Source: an uncultured Flavobacteriia bacterium (lineage in GTDB: Bacteria; Bacteroidota; Bacteroidia; Flavobacteriales_D; Crocinitomicaceae). Taken from it: DNA of 6,580 nt. The position numbers and the translations under genes were made by a program. Below are positions 4,959 through 6,580 of the stretch, one piece after another (the first letter of the stretch is position 1; the number at the start of each line of letters is the position of its first letter). Under the pieces are notes generated by a model, which worked only from the letters and a program-made list of their open reading frames with translations, did no database searches and was not told the origin of the DNA. Location of the stretch: the NCBI GenBank assembly GCA_903887095.1, contig CAISOQ010000261.1, positions 1 through 6,580 on the forward strand. The letters run 5' to 3'.

Positions 4959-6580
4959 GACTTCAACTTCTGTTTTTAATCGATTTTTCGATTTATTGAC
5001 ACCGGATCGATCAGAGATTCGGAACATTTATGTGTTCGCTATTTTTAGTGGATTACTCTCTTTAGGCATGCCATTAGGAATTCAGATGATTATCAACTTT
5101 ATTCAGTTGGGTCAAATCAGCACTTCCTGGTTTATTCTTGTGGCATTGGTTGTTTCTGCAATTGGTTTTTCCGGTATTTTAAATATTTTTCAATTGAGAA
5201 TTACAGAAAATTTGCAGCAACGAATATTTACTCGTGCTGCTTTTGAATTTGCAGAGAGAATTCCGAAAATTAAAATGGTTGAACTTGTGAAGCGGTATGC
5301 GCCAGAATTGACCAATCGTTTTTTTGACACGCTCACAATTCAAAAAGGCTTATCGAAATTACTCATTGATTTTACTGCAGCTTCTTTGCAAATTCTATTT
5401 GGATTGATTTTACTTTCTTTCTACCATAGTTTCTTTTTGTTTACAGGATTATTTTTAGTTGTGCTACTGATTTTAATTATTCGTGTTACTGTTAAAAAGG
5501 GATACGTTTCAAGTATGGATGAGTCAACGTTTAAATATAAAATTGCTCATTGGTTAGAGGAGATTGCACATGCCAGAATTAGTTTTAAAATGAGTGGTAG
5601 AAGTAAAATGTATCTCAATCGTACAAATGATTATTTGAATAATTATTTAACAGCGCGAGAGAAACATTTTAAAGTCCTCGTCCAACAATATGGTTTTTTA
5701 ATTGCATTTAAAGTAGCGATAGCACTCACATTATTGACAGTTGGTGGATTGCTGGTGATTAACGAACAAATCAATATTGGACAATTTGTTGCGGCTGAAA
5801 TAGTCATTCTTTTAGTGCTTACTTCTGTTGAGAAATTAATTCTAAGTATAGAAGTCGTTTATGATGTGTTAACGGCAGTTGAGAAAATTGGTCAGGTAAT
5901 GGATCTGGAATTGGAAGATTACAATGGTGCTCAGTTGGTAAGGGCTGAAAAGGGAATACAATTGAAGTTAGATGGTTTAATGTTTAGAACGGATGCTTAT
6001 CTGGGTACCATATTAGATGGGATTGAATTACGCATAAAACCGAATGAAAAAATCGGTATTATTTCTGACACAAGTTTAAGCGCTAACGCTTTGTTTTGTA
6101 TTCTTAGTGGACTCTATGAGAAAACCGGAGGAAATTTAGAAATGGATGGTATTCCTATCGAAAATTTAAATAAATCTGAGCTCCGAAATCAAATTGGTAC
6201 CTTGTTGAAACAAGATCAATTGGTTTATGCTTCCTTGTTTGACAATATTGCAATGGGTGATAAGACAATTGATTTAAACAGGGTGGTTCAAATTTTTGCA
6301 GAACTTGGATTATCTGATTTTGTTGCTGCTTGTCCAGAAAATTATAAAACAATAATCAATCCGGAAGCTCATTTCATACCAAAGGACATTCATACGAAAC
6401 TATTAATTGCCAGAGCCGCCATAGGACAGCCAAGACTTGTCTTGCTCGAGGATCCGACATCTGGGATGAGTCAGCAACAGGTTGAATCATTACAAGGACA
6501 TTTAGCTATTTTTCAAAATGCTACCATCTTGATAGAAACACATCATGCTGGATTACTAGAAAAAATGGATCGAGTAATCG
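4951..6580 (+). CDS. ABC exporter-like protein with degenerate ATP-binding domain (3' end outside window)
   Basis: ATG 4951 opens 543 codons with no stop before the window edge; probably only a short tail is missing. Six hydrophobic segments lie at about 26-51, 59-82, 137-158, 160-179, 249-271 and 276-301, as in a fused membrane-plus-NBD half-transporter. No C39 peptidase domain is present at the N terminus. The NBD (about 337 onward) aligns without gaps to exporters, but its motifs are eroded: Walker A lysine is Ala378 (SDTSLSANAL, 372-381), the Q-loop Gln is Lys420, LSGGQ is IPKDI (476-480), and Walker B plus catalytic Glu reads Glu500-Asp501. The A-loop Tyr is apparently Thr347 and the D-loop Asp is Ser507. 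His531 matches the H-loop. ATP hydrolysis by this subunit alone is therefore unlikely. It is probably regulated by the upstream TetR protein. The substrate is unknown; a catalytic partner or HlyD/TolC-type genes may lie downstream. Confidence 0.88.
   Translation, partial: MIRTSTSVFNRFFDLLTPDRSEIRNIYVFAIFSGLLSLGMPLGIQMIINFIQLGQISTSWFILVALVVSAIGFSGILNIFQLRITENLQQRIFTRAAFEFAERIPKIKMVELVKRYAPELTNRFFDTLTIQKGLSKLLIDFTAASLQILFGLILLSFYHSFFLFTGLFLVVLLILIIRVTVKKGYVSSMDESTFKYKIAHWLEEIAHARISFKMSGRSKMYLNRTNDYLNNYLTAREKHFKVLVQQYGFLIAFKVAIALTLLTVGGLLVINEQINIGQFVAAEIVILLVLTSVEKLILSIEVVYDVLTAVEKIGQVMDLELEDYNGAQLVRAEKGIQLKLDGLMFRTDAYLGTILDGIELRIKPNEKIGIISDTSLSANALFCILSGLYEKTGGNLEMDGIPIENLNKSELRNQIGTLLKQDQLVYASLFDNIAMGDKTIDLNRVVQIFAELGLSDFVAACPENYKTIINPEAHFIPKDIHTKLLIARAAIGQPRLVLLEDPTSGMSQQQVESLQGHLAIFQNATILIETHHAGLLEKMDRVI

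Overview
The window looks like chromosomal DNA from a member of the Bacteroidota, probably Flavobacteriales. It is AT-rich, its genes lack Shine-Dalgarno leaders, and one promoter matches the Bacteroidota -7 consensus TAnnTTTG. The protein types also fit: an ATPase/VWA pair, a plant-type soluble acyl-ACP desaturase, and a TetR-ABC operon. The placement is inference, not a species call. No RNA genes, insertion sequences, CRISPR arrays or phage genes were seen.

Left part (1-2868). The C-terminal 67 codons of a small membrane protein run in on the plus strand and stop at 205. Converging on it is a two-gene minus-strand operon. A VWA-domain protein with an intact MIDAS motif comes first (2868 to 1735). 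Four bases later comes a magnesium-chelatase-I-like AAA+ ATPase (1730 to 270). A hairpin with a T-run on the minus strand (215-251) ends this operon. Such pairs are generally thought to act as chaperone- or metal-insertion-like remodelling machines, but the client of this pair is unknown.

Middle (2869-4277). A 262-bp divergent intergenic region with no convincing strong promoter leads to a full-length soluble acyl-ACP desaturase (3131-4108). All six di-iron ligands are at a constant offset of 29 residues from the castor Delta9 desaturase. The following 168-bp gap holds a 12-bp perfect palindrome, then two inverted repeats (15 and 17 bp) lying on a good Bacteroidota promoter.

Right part (4278-6580). 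A TetR/AcrR-family regulator overlaps by 8 bases the start of an ABC exporter-like gene that runs off the window. The ABC protein has six apparent membrane segments and a recognisable nucleotide-binding-domain (NBD) fold, but nearly every catalytic motif is lost. The Walker A lysine is Ala, the LSGGQ signature is IPKDI, the Q-loop Gln is Lys, and the Walker B/catalytic pair reads Glu-Asp. Only the H-loop His remains. The frame is open throughout, so this looks like a maintained pseudo-ATPase transporter subunit and is the most unusual object in the window. The dyads over the promoter suggest that the TetR protein represses its own operon.
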